Made by a program: the position numbers and the translations under genes
Origin: Chitinophagaceae bacterium
GTDB lineage: Bacteria; Bacteroidota; Bacteroidia; Chitinophagales; Chitinophagaceae
NCBI GenBank assembly: GCA_016786745.1
Contig: JAEUVS010000062.1
Span: forward strand, 1 to 38,570
DNA: 38,570 bases
Direction of reading: 5' to 3'
Notes under the pieces: generated by a model
Database searches by the model: none
Told to the model about the DNA's origin: nothing
The model's input: the letters and a program-made list of their open reading frames with translations, nothing else
In this document: one piece after another, positions 14,662 to 22,647 of the stretch
Layout of the letters: each line of letters opens with the position of its first letter
How positions within the stretch are numbered: the first letter of the stretch is position 1

Positions 14662-17616
14662 TTAGAAAGTAACATTTAAATGAACGGCTGCTCTTTTTGA
14701 TGCCGGGTAAGGAATGGCATCGATACCAGAAGAGAAACCGGCGCCGAAGTTGGATACTTCAGGATCATAACTCGGGTAATCAGTAATCGTAATGAAATTA
14801 TTCAACGACGCGCCGATTGAAATTCCTTTTATAAAATTCACTGGCACGTTGTCGATCGTGTAGTAGAGACCGATTTCCCTTACGCGGAAATATCCTGAGT
14901 TTACGATAGAAGTAACGGCTGACGATCCGATCTTCATGATCCTGTCGAGGCCGTCGGGGATATGATTCGCGTTTGCGTCAGCATCCCAGTCGGGGCTAGT
15001 CATGCCGAAATCACTTTGCAGATTGGTAAGGTTCGCGTTGTAGCCGCCTTTTTTCCAATGCAGGAGTAACCTCAGGCTCAATTTATTTTTATATGTTACC
15101 TCGTTGAAGCTGCTCATCTGGAATTTTGGCTCCTGGTCGCCCCACACCTTAATTGGTGGCATAAATCCAGGCTCGTCGGTGAGACCGATGATCTGCGTTG
15201 CAGACTTACCTTCCTCTATCTGGAACGTCCCGATTAATACACCGGCAAGAGCGCCCAGCTGTATGGGAGGAACGGTGAGTTTAGTTACTTTCGAACGGTT
15301 CATCCAGAAGTTTACAGAAGTGTTCCATTTAATATCTTTTCCTGAATACGGGATGGCCTGCAACCCGATTTCAATTCCCCTGTTGCGGAGATCTCCCGCG
15401 TTCAGCCATTGTGTGGCAAAACCAGTTGACGCGGGCGAACTGTTGAGGATAAGAAAATCAAATACTTTTTTACTGTAAATAGTAAAATCAAAATTCAATT
15501 TTCCATCGAGAATGCTAAAGTCGAAGCCACCTTCAATTTCGGTTTGTTTTTCAGGTTTAATTCCAGCCTGTCCGCGTTGAGTGCTTACAACAGAGCCGGG
15601 TAGTCCTTCAATATTCGAAACATTAAGTGAAGTGAATTTACTTCCATAGGCAGGGAAGTTGCCGGCTTGCCCGTATGCCAGGCGAAGCTTCAGGTTTTGA
15701 AAGATGTCATCTCCCAAAACACCCGATCTTGTTAAATTCCACGCCACGCCTGCTTTTGGATATGCATAGAATTTTGACGGGTCGCCGTTGTTGGATGACC
15801 TGTCGAACCTGATCCCTGCGTTGATCGAAATCGCATCCATCAGCATTGCTTCTTCCTGGATGAAGATCCCGTTATCCTGGTTTTTTGTTCTGAACTGTGT
15901 TGCAGTCAATGCTCCTGCCTGGTCAACGTTCGACTGACCGATAATTACCTGTGTAGCGACGTTCAGCAGGTTATCAAAATTTCCTGTTTCCTGGGTAATA
16001 CCTCCCGATGTGGTGAGTGAAAGTTTATCAGAAGGCTGGAAATTATTTACGAGAGCGAGAATATAATTTGTGTTGAGATTTTTTGTGAACCCCTGTATCG
16101 AAGTTCCTTTATTCACTGCCTGGAACTGCAGGAACGATGGAAACTGCGCGTCTGTTTTCAGGTTATAAAAATCAAAGCCTGCGCGTGCAACCAGTTTTGT
16201 ATAGCTGCGGCGCGATCTGAGAAGATAAGCATCGAGGTTCATGCCTGTGATAAAGCGGTTCACCAGTTCGTTATTGATCACTTTATCCCTTGTTTCAAGA
16301 AAGTTGGAATTTGCAAAATTATTTCGTGGATAAACTCCATTTTCATCGGGATGCAATTCCGCGAACCCGGGTGTTGAAGACATAGCTATGCCGTATGTTA
16401 CACCTGCGTTGTCGTTACCGGTCAAACCACGATCGGCTGAAGAATAAATATAATTACTGGAAAAAGACAGTTTGATATTGTCATTGATCCTGTGGTCGAG
16501 GTTTAAACGAATGCTTTTATTGGCATATCCTGTTTTCTTAATGATACCTTCTTCTTCCCTGTTCCCCGCTGAGAAGAAGAGACTTGTCTTATCATTACCA
16601 CCCGACACACTGATCACGCTGTTTGTTGTGAAGCCAGTGTTGCCATACATTTCTTTTTCGTAGTCGTATATTTTGCCTGCGGCTTCCGCGTCGAGAAACT
16701 GCTGGCGGAGTCTTTCGCTCTGCATAGGGTCCTGCGAAAGGCTTGCTGCTGATTCAGCAGTGAATTTTCTCACGCCTAACAACTTTCTTGCTTTTACAAA
16801 TCCGAGGTCCTGTGAAAACGATACGACCGTTTTTCCCTGCGCGCCTCTTTTTGTGGTAATGAGGATTACTCCTGCCGCTGCTTTTGAACCGTAAATGGCA
16901 GATGCGGACGCGCCCTTTAATATTTCAATTGTTTCAATGTCTTCCGGTCGCAGATCAGCGATCCTGTTTGATGCGTTATCCTGGTTCGAAGACCTTACGC
17001 CGGGTTGGGCAAGCGTTACGGTATTGATGCCCGATGATGTAGCGGAGTTATTGAGAAATACCCCGTCTATCACATACAACGGCTGTGTATTTCCGTATAT
17101 AGAGGTAACACCTCTGAGCTTAACTGACGATCCGCCTCCTGGTGCGCCGTTGTTGCTGTTGATATACGCACCGGGTACTTTGCCATTTAGTGCGCCGTCG
17201 AAAGTTTGCGCTCTCGAAATTCCGTTGAACTGCTGGGCGTTGATAGTTACAACGGCATTGGTAAGATTTCTTCTCTTAACGGAAGTCGCGAGACCTGTTA
17301 CCACCACCTCATCGAGGCGCCCGGCGTCTTCTTCAAGCTGAATGGTCATTTCGCCGGGATTAGCCTGCAGTGTCTGCGTTTTATATCCGAGGTAACTAAT
17401 CACCAGTGTGGCATCCTGCGGAACAGAGATGCTGAATCGTCCGTTTACGTCTGCTATAGCAGCGATCGGGCTGTTTTGAACGGTAATGGTCGCCCCGCTT
17501 AGCGGAACATTTCCGCTACCTGAAACCACGCCTGTAACGGTGCGGTTCTGGGCGAAGGAAAGTACAGGAAGCAATAAAACGATGCATCCTTTAAAAACTG
17601 TTAGTAAGAATCTCAT
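14662..17616 (-). CDS. SusC/RagA TonB-linked outer-membrane transporter without STN domain
   Basis: A 984-residue receptor. The ATG at 17616 begins MRFLLTVFKGCIVLLLPVLS, with cleavage after SFAQ. A 20-codon upstream extension overlaps the AhpD-like gene and is rejected. The carboxypeptidase-D-like domain starts directly at about residue 25 (RTVTGVVSGSGNVPLSGATI). The plug begins around LDEVVVTGLATSVKRRNLTN and includes AAAGVILITTKRG. The barrel ends RAAVHLNVTF. There is no STN domain and no sigma/FecR gene near it, so this system is not of the self-signalling type seen at 2179-7533. It starts 4 bp after the stop of AhpD-like copy 1 and ends 10 bp before SusD. Transport of a nutrient with TonB energy is expected; the substrate is not known. 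Confidence 0.95.
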   Translation of the reverse strand: MRFLLTVFKGCIVLLLPVLSFAQNRTVTGVVSGSGNVPLSGATITVQNSPIAAIADVNGRFSISVPQDATLVISYLGYKTQTLQANPGEMTIQLEEDAGRLDEVVVTGLATSVKRRNLTNAVVTINAQQFNGISRAQTFDGALNGKVPGAYINSNNGAPGGGSSVKLRGVTSIYGNTQPLYVIDGVFLNNSATSSGINTVTLAQPGVRSSNQDNASNRIADLRPEDIETIEILKGASASAIYGSKAAAGVILITTKRGAQGKTVVSFSQDLGFVKARKLLGVRKFTAESAASLSQDPMQSERLRQQFLDAEAAGKIYDYEKEMYGNTGFTTNSVISVSGGNDKTSLFFSAGNREEEGIIKKTGYANKSIRLNLDHRINDNIKLSFSSNYIYSSADRGLTGNDNAGVTYGIAMSSTPGFAELHPDENGVYPRNNFANSNFLETRDKVINNELVNRFITGMNLDAYLLRSRRSYTKLVARAGFDFYNLKTDAQFPSFLQFQAVNKGTSIQGFTKNLNTNYILALVNNFQPSDKLSLTTSGGITQETGNFDNLLNVATQVIIGQSNVDQAGALTATQFRTKNQDNGIFIQEEAMLMDAISINAGIRFDRSSNNGDPSKFYAYPKAGVAWNLTRSGVLGDDIFQNLKLRLAYGQAGNFPAYGSKFTSLNVSNIEGLPGSVVSTQRGQAGIKPEKQTEIEGGFDFSILDGKLNFDFTIYSKKVFDFLILNSSPASTGFATQWLNAGDLRNRGIEIGLQAIPYSGKDIKWNTSVNFWMNRSKVTKLTVPPIQLGALAGVLIGTFQIEEGKSATQIIGLTDEPGFMPPIKVWGDQEPKFQMSSFNEVTYKNKLSLRLLLHWKKGGYNANLTNLQSDFGMTSPDWDADANANHIPDGLDRIMKIGSSAVTSIVNSGYFRVREIGLYYTIDNVPVNFIKGISIGASLNNFITITDYPSYDPEVSNFGAGFSSGIDAIPYPASKRAAVHLNVTF

Positions 17617-17620
17617 CTTG

Positions 17621-18184
17621 TTAGTTTTGGGGTTGTTTTGATTCAAAAACATGATTTCCATACCCATGTTCTGCAATTTGTTTAGCTCTCAATGGGTAGC
17701 CTGATAAATCGGTTGGTGTAGAAGCAGCGAGTCCATCCACGTACCTGTTCATCATACAAAACATAGCGGCGATGAGCACGGTGTCGTGTATGTCTTTGTC
17801 GGTTGCGCCGAGCGCTTTTGCCTGGTTCACCTGTGCGTCGGTAACATGTTTCCCGCCTTTCTGCACACTGCCCGCTATCGAGAGCAGCGCTTTCAGCTTT
17901 GGAGTAACCTTTGCGTTGAGATAATCCTTCTTTACCTGGTCAACCAGCTCACGGTTATCATCAAGATAACACACAGCGATTTCGCCGTGCGACTGATGGC
18001 AGTAAAAACAATCGTTCAGGTAAGAAACATATGAAGCGATCAGTTCGCGGTCGGCCATCGAAAGGCCTTCATTCGAACGCAGCATCAGGTTAGCCAGTTC
18101 GCCGATTGGTGTTGCGGTTGCCGGGCTAAATGCGAGAAGCGCCCGGATGCCGGGCAAATTTTCATCTACATCAATATGTGGCAT
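17621..18184 (-). CDS. AhpD-like carboxymuconolactone decarboxylase-family protein, copy 1
   Basis: A 187-residue protein starting MPHIDVDENLPGIRALLAFS. The redox motif is Glu47-x11-Cys59-x2-Cys62-x3-His66 (LNDCFYCHQSHGEIA). The second conserved stretch reads DIHDTVLIAAMFCMMNRYVD. It sits between the MFS transporter (2 bp gap) and SusC (4 bp gap), which is an unusual place for a cytoplasmic redox protein and shows that it belongs to the transport operon. It is most like copy 4 at the far end of the operon. The pair of like copies at the outside and the other pair inside suggest two ancestral types, each duplicated. Confidence 0.9.
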   Translation of the reverse strand: MPHIDVDENLPGIRALLAFSPATATPIGELANLMLRSNEGLSMADRELIASYVSYLNDCFYCHQSHGEIAVCYLDDNRELVDQVKKDYLNAKVTPKLKALLSIAGSVQKGGKHVTDAQVNQAKALGATDKDIHDTVLIAAMFCMMNRYVDGLAASTPTDLSGYPLRAKQIAEHGYGNHVFESKQPQN

Positions 18185-18186
18185 AG

Positions 18187-19428
18187 TTAATTCAGATTTG
18201 ATTGCTGTTTCACAACAGGATATTCAATCCGTTGTAAACCGGCAAAGCCCGTAATCACGAGCCCGATAAGAAAAATGAATGAGAAAATAAAGATTGCATT
18301 TCCGTAGCCGCCGAGAAAATCAGCAAGCGCACCGATAAAAAACACGACGCTTGCTGTGAACAGCCGGCCTATATTATAACAGAATCCGGTAGCGAATGCT
18401 CTTATGACGGTAGGAAACAGTTGCGGAATATATACTGCCAGCACTCCCTGGCTGATACCGAAGAAGAATGCCATTACAAACATTTCCGCGAAAGTGGCAC
18501 TGGTGATCGATGTGTTGAGCTTGAAAACAACAAACACCATGATAAAGCACATCGCAAAACACATGATGAGTGTGTTACGTTGCCCGAGCGCATTTGCGAT
18601 CCAGCCCGATGCAACACTTCCCAGCAAACCCGAAAAAGCGAGGATCATCATGGTAGTACCACGCAATTGCTGCGCGTCGCTCTCGTTTGGCGTAACGCTT
18701 TGCACCCACGTGGGCGCCCATGAGAAAACCGCCCACAGGCCGATCAGCATTGTGCCGAATATCAACGAACCGACCAGCAGGTTTCTTCGATAATTGGGCG
18801 AGAAGATGCCTGATGAACTCACTTCAACTGCACTGTTGTTTGTTTTTCCCGCTTTCCATCCTTCCGATTCCGAAAGAATGAATGCTGAAACAACCGCTGT
18901 CGCGAGTGGAATGGCGCCTACGAGAAACGCACTGTGCCAGTTCGCCAACACATTGTTCAGCGCACCCGCGGCGATAAACCCCACCGGCATTGCGGCCGAC
19001 ACTATACCTACGGCAACCGCGCGTTTGTTTTCGGGCCACAATTCGCACACAAGAATGTTGGTGGTGAGCATCACGCCGCCCACGCCAAAACCGGTAAGAA
19101 ACCTGTAAATACTCACAAGCATCCATGATCCGGAAAACGCGGTGAGCAGCGTAAACAATGCGTAGAATGCGGTTGAAAAAGTTACCGCTTTCGAGCGCCC
19201 GATCCTGTCGCAGATATATCCCCACGAGAAACCGCCGAACATACTGCCAAAGAGAAAAAATGAATTTATATACGCGCTCACGCTATTCATACTCTCATCA
19301 TTCATTTCACCGAGTAGGTCCCTGACGGCTACCGGCAGGTACACCGACATCAGCATCGACGATACACCACTGAACATGATGCTGATGAAACATATAGTAA
19401 ACGCAATTGCGAGCTTGTGCCTGTTCAT
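18187..19428 (-). CDS. MFS transporter (sugar/organic-acid porter type)
   Basis: A 413-residue inner-membrane protein with twelve predicted helices. The loop between helices 2 and 3 has WGYICDRIGRSKAV, the D-R-x-G-R signature of the major facilitator superfamily, and helix 4 has YRFLTGFGVGGVML. The loop after helix 6 (ILSESEGWKAGKTNNSA) separates the two six-helix halves. By pattern it belongs with sugar-porter/aromatic-acid symporter branches, but I cannot decide between them. It lies 13 bp after DUF3179 and 2 bp before AhpD-like copy 1. In the operon it probably moves into the cytoplasm what SusC/SusD bring into the periplasm, or exports a product. Confidence 0.9.
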   Translation of the reverse strand: MNRHKLAIAFTICFISIMFSGVSSMLMSVYLPVAVRDLLGEMNDESMNSVSAYINSFFLFGSMFGGFSWGYICDRIGRSKAVTFSTAFYALFTLLTAFSGSWMLVSIYRFLTGFGVGGVMLTTNILVCELWPENKRAVAVGIVSAAMPVGFIAAGALNNVLANWHSAFLVGAIPLATAVVSAFILSESEGWKAGKTNNSAVEVSSSGIFSPNYRRNLLVGSLIFGTMLIGLWAVFSWAPTWVQSVTPNESDAQQLRGTTMMILAFSGLLGSVASGWIANALGQRNTLIMCFAMCFIMVFVVFKLNTSITSATFAEMFVMAFFFGISQGVLAVYIPQLFPTVIRAFATGFCYNIGRLFTASVVFFIGALADFLGGYGNAIFIFSFIFLIGLVITGFAGLQRIEYPVVKQQSNLN

Positions 19429-19441
19429 GAAAAATGCAACT

Positions 19442-20626
19442 CTATTTTTTAAACATTCTGGTTGTGGGATGAAACGATTTCCATGAATGCCAGAATTCCT
19501 GCGACGCCTGCAAACGTGAAAGCTTAACGCCTTTCATCGCGCCATCAATACAAAGGCCCGAAGGGCTCCAATATGAACCTGTTTTTGTATCGGAAAGCAT
19601 ATTGCCGGGCAGCTTAACAAACTGCAGAATGTCGTTATCAAGTTTCCTGTTTAATACATGAAAGCTTGCCGTATCATTTTCGAGAGTAACCAGAAGCGGC
19701 GCGCCGGGGAGGGAATCCTGGATGATCCTTTCGGAAGCAAGCATATTCCAATCGTAGGCGATGGCGTTTCCGTTGTGCTCAACTCCAACCACCCACGATT
19801 TAAACTCCCACGAAGCCGAATCTCTTTTTTCGAGTCCGTCTTTCGTTGTGCCGTTGTCAAAATCTCTAAGCGACCTGTATTGCCTCTTGTAAAGCGTATC
19901 GGGCTGCAGAACAACCGCATTCGGATAACGCAGTAAAAAAGTACGCAGCTGTGATTGTTGCGAAGGAATTTCCTTTAATGCCGCACCCTTAAGTTTTCCT
20001 GCAACGGCAACTCCTGTGGCCTGTTGCCACCAGCTTTTGGTAGTAGCGTCTTCAAACATCGCATTGAAGTGATCCATACCCACCAGCCTGAACGTTTCAG
20101 GTTTGCCGCTCACTTCAGGACTAAACACCCTGCCCGTTCTGCATACCGTGCAATAAGTAACGATAACAGGTGTTCCGCCCACGGTGTCACGAACCTGGTG
20201 GTGGTATCCGATTACCTGGATGGGATATGCTTTCGCCTCGCCATTGTTCAGCACACCAATTACGAGCCTGTTCCCGTCAACCTTGTTGAATGACGCATCG
20301 GCAAATTCCTTTGTTTTCGGCTGATAAAACATTTTATCGGCCTGGAACTTAAAGTTGATCTTATAGAACATAAATCCGTAAACAACCAGCAGCAAAGAAA
20401 AAATGCTGCGGGCGATCCAGCCTGAGTTTCTGAAGACCTTAATAAAAAACCACAGCACAACCGCAAGTAATAAAATGCGTATCCACATGATATTATTATG
20501 CAGCCAGTAGGCCAAAGGCAGGCTGTTGGTTTTCTGGCTTCCGGGAAACGGCATGATAAAATAAATGCCGGAAATTTCCAGGGCGATAAGCAGGATCAAT
20601 CCTGTTGCCAGGATTCCTTTGTTCAT
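19442..20626 (-). CDS. DUF3179 domain-containing membrane protein
   Basis: A 394-residue protein with three N-terminal membrane helices (about 5-26, 46-65 and 70-90), then a large soluble domain, probably periplasmic. The domain carries GYHHQVRDTVGGTPVIVTYC followed by TVCRTGRVF, that is Cys159 and Cys162 after two His residues. I recognise this as the core of DUF3179, a family with no known activity. The Cys/His set looks able to bind a metal or form a disulfide (inference). The later part has PNAVVLQPDTLYKRQYRS and a final block with YWSPSGLCIDGAMKGVKL. It lies 50 bp after the small GTG-started gene and 13 bp before the MFS gene, inside the operon with four AhpD-like redox proteins. Confidence 0.85.
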   Translation of the reverse strand: MNKGILATGLILLIALEISGIYFIMPFPGSQKTNSLPLAYWLHNNIMWIRILLLAVVLWFFIKVFRNSGWIARSIFSLLLVVYGFMFYKINFKFQADKMFYQPKTKEFADASFNKVDGNRLVIGVLNNGEAKAYPIQVIGYHHQVRDTVGGTPVIVTYCTVCRTGRVFSPEVSGKPETFRLVGMDHFNAMFEDATTKSWWQQATGVAVAGKLKGAALKEIPSQQSQLRTFLLRYPNAVVLQPDTLYKRQYRSLRDFDNGTTKDGLEKRDSASWEFKSWVVGVEHNGNAIAYDWNMLASERIIQDSLPGAPLLVTLENDTASFHVLNRKLDNDILQFVKLPGNMLSDTKTGSYWSPSGLCIDGAMKGVKLSRLQASQEFWHSWKSFHPTTRMFKK

Positions 20627-20676
20627 ACTAAATACTTGTTAGGTGAATGTTGCGGCTACTTTCGAAAATGTTAGCG

Positions 20677-21231
20677 TCACGCAAATTCAGGAGGTTGAGC
20701 CGGCAGGCTGCAATGTTCCGACGAAACGAACGTTTCGTTCTGTGAGAATTCAAATGTTGTGGTACGGGGTAAGTGGCCAATATAATAAGTTAAGGAGAGT
20801 TGATCGTAGTCGCTGGTAATGCTCTTTTCAAAAGAGGCCTTTTGCGATGGTTTGGCGTCGCTATGCGATGCGAGGTTGTTGGTGTAATTGAAATATTCGC
20901 TGCTGGCAGTTTTAAGCTTTGTTTTCGTTTGGTCGGGAAGGCAAAGCAAAACGAGCTGTCCATTGTGGATTTTACGCTTTACATACTTGTAAATCACACC
21001 GTCTATATCAATTTCACCATCTACTCTTTCATACGAAGTGTTTTCAGCGAGATAGGGCATTTCCAGTTCAACCTTAAGCGTAATCATTTCCGAGGCATCG
21101 GCCTTATTCCGGTCAAGAAATTGCTCATAGCGGCCATCCGCCTTCTCCTGTAAATAATGGAAGAACAGCCTGTATCCTGCCAGGTTGAACAGGAATAAAA
21201 CGGCAAGAAATAGAGCAGTCAGTCGTTTCAC
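20677..21231 (-). CDS. Conserved small membrane-anchored protein of unknown function (copy 2)
   Basis: A 184-residue paralogue of the gene at 9801-10358. I place the start at the GTG at 21231 (KRLTALFLAVLFLFNLAGYR) because copy 1 also begins GTG-AAA at the matching point; a GTG three codons upstream is the alternative. One membrane helix lies at about 5-22. Then come GYR, PYLAENTSYERVDGEIDIDG, YKYVKRKIHNGQLVLLCL and a proline-rich end (LPAQPPEFA). It is the first gene of the nine-gene operon, 50 bp before DUF3179. The family is not one I can name. Similarity to copy 1 is spread along the length but moderate, so the duplication is old or the copies were acquired separately. Confidence 0.8.
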   Translation of the reverse strand: MKRLTALFLAVLFLFNLAGYRLFFHYLQEKADGRYEQFLDRNKADASEMITLKVELEMPYLAENTSYERVDGEIDIDGVIYKYVKRKIHNGQLVLLCLPDQTKTKLKTASSEYFNYTNNLASHSDAKPSQKASFEKSITSDYDQLSLTYYIGHLPRTTTFEFSQNETFVSSEHCSLPAQPPEFA

Positions 21232-21383
21232 TTCAATCACAATTTATGTTTTTACCATAACATATCTAAAAATTCTTAAGTAATCATCTATTGCCAGAAA
21301 TCACTGGACTGCGTTCCGAAGTAAAGGAACAGGGAAAAACAACAGGAGCCTGCAAAAAAACAATTGTTGATACCGGCGCTGAG

Positions 21384-22508
21384 TTAAGCCGGGAAGTAGC
21401 ACCTTATTTCGGTTTCACCGTTTGCTGATTTTTCAATTAGCAATGATCCCGAATTCGCCTCCATTACTTTTACAGCGATAGCAATCACTTCTGCCGAATT
21501 TTTCATCTGTTCACCGCTAAGTTCTACAACATCGAACACTTTCTTCGGGTCAATATTGTAAGCGGACCCGTTATGAACAAGTTTCAAAAGAAAATGCTCG
21601 CCTGTAAAACCTTCGGGTTCGGTTTCCCCGTCGATCATCACTTTTGTACACTCGATAAAAATTTTGGGTGAGCCGGTATCATTGAACTTTATCGCATTCA
21701 TTACCAGGTGTTGCAGCATCAGCACCATCTGGTTGCGGTGCGCGCGTATTTCACAGAGCTCACCGGTGGTAACGACCGCGTTGCTTTCGCTTATTTTAAC
21801 CTCAAGCGTTTTTGTGACCTCCGCAACAATGGCTTCCATGTTCACCATACCCTTCGGCTGGTCAGTGATATTGATTTGGGTTAGTGTAACGATGTCCTCG
21901 AGCAGCAGGCTTATCCGATTGAGCGACGATTGAATTCTTCTGAAGGATGCCTTTCCGTTGTTGCTTAACATATTGGCTTCTTCGCGGATCAGGCGCTCGA
22001 TAGTTGTATATACGGTGCGGATCGGTTCCCTGATATTATGTGTGGCGACGTATGTAAGATGCGACAGCTCGCGTTCCGACAATTTCACCTGACGTAATCT
22101 TTTCTGCAATTCAGTGTTCACACTATGCAGTTCTGCCTCTTTAGCTATGCGGTGGGAAACATCACGAATAAGCAGCATTACACCGATCGGTTCATCATTC
22201 GAAACAAGTGGAAGGATATGTGTTTCAACATGCCGGCGATGTCGTAAGTCACTTTTTGCAGGAAGAAAACTTTTCATGCCTCTTTCAGCCGAACGAATGG
22301 CATCCAGCAGAACCTGATCGGTGACTACAGATGGCAACACATCTTCCAAAGTGCGGCCGACAACTTCATCATGAGTTTTGTCGAATAAATTCTCTGCTGC
22401 TTTGTTCCATACAATAATTTCTCGCTCCACTCCAACAGCAACAATTGCATCAATACCCGACTCGATAAGTAATGCACCGAAAGATTCGGATCTAATGTCG
22501 GTTTTCAT
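21384..22508 (-). CDS. PAS-domain histidine kinase with degenerate ATP-lid motifs
   Basis: A 374-residue soluble protein with no membrane segment. An N-terminal PAS domain spans about 8-120 (GIDAIVAVGVEREIIVWNKA, then GVMLLIRDVSHR). A coiled linker at 121-150 leads to a HisKA-like helix with H-box ATHNIREPIRTV and the candidate phospho-acceptor His157. The ATPase domain has an N-box, HLVMNAIKFND (Asn271). The G1 box, normally D-x-G-x-G, reads VHNGSAYNIDP, and the G2 glycine loop is replaced by NSAEVIAIAVKVMEAN. ATP binding may therefore be weak or lost. No response regulator is adjacent. It could act as a sensor that modulates another kinase, or through unusual chemistry; the sequence does not say. 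Confidence 0.85.
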   Translation of the reverse strand: MKTDIRSESFGALLIESGIDAIVAVGVEREIIVWNKAAENLFDKTHDEVVGRTLEDVLPSVVTDQVLLDAIRSAERGMKSFLPAKSDLRHRRHVETHILPLVSNDEPIGVMLLIRDVSHRIAKEAELHSVNTELQKRLRQVKLSERELSHLTYVATHNIREPIRTVYTTIERLIREEANMLSNNGKASFRRIQSSLNRISLLLEDIVTLTQINITDQPKGMVNMEAIVAEVTKTLEVKISESNAVVTTGELCEIRAHRNQMVLMLQHLVMNAIKFNDTGSPKIFIECTKVMIDGETEPEGFTGEHFLLKLVHNGSAYNIDPKKVFDVVELSGEQMKNSAEVIAIAVKVMEANSGSLLIEKSANGETEIRCYFPA

Positions 22509-22647
22509 AACAATCAGGCGAATTGGTTATTTAACGCTGCAGGCTAATGAAATGCAGCTCCGTGAAGACAGGTACGTCAATATACACTATTTTACAGTTA
22601 ATACCGATTAAAATCGTAATTTCTATCGTGTTAACCTTATTCACTTT

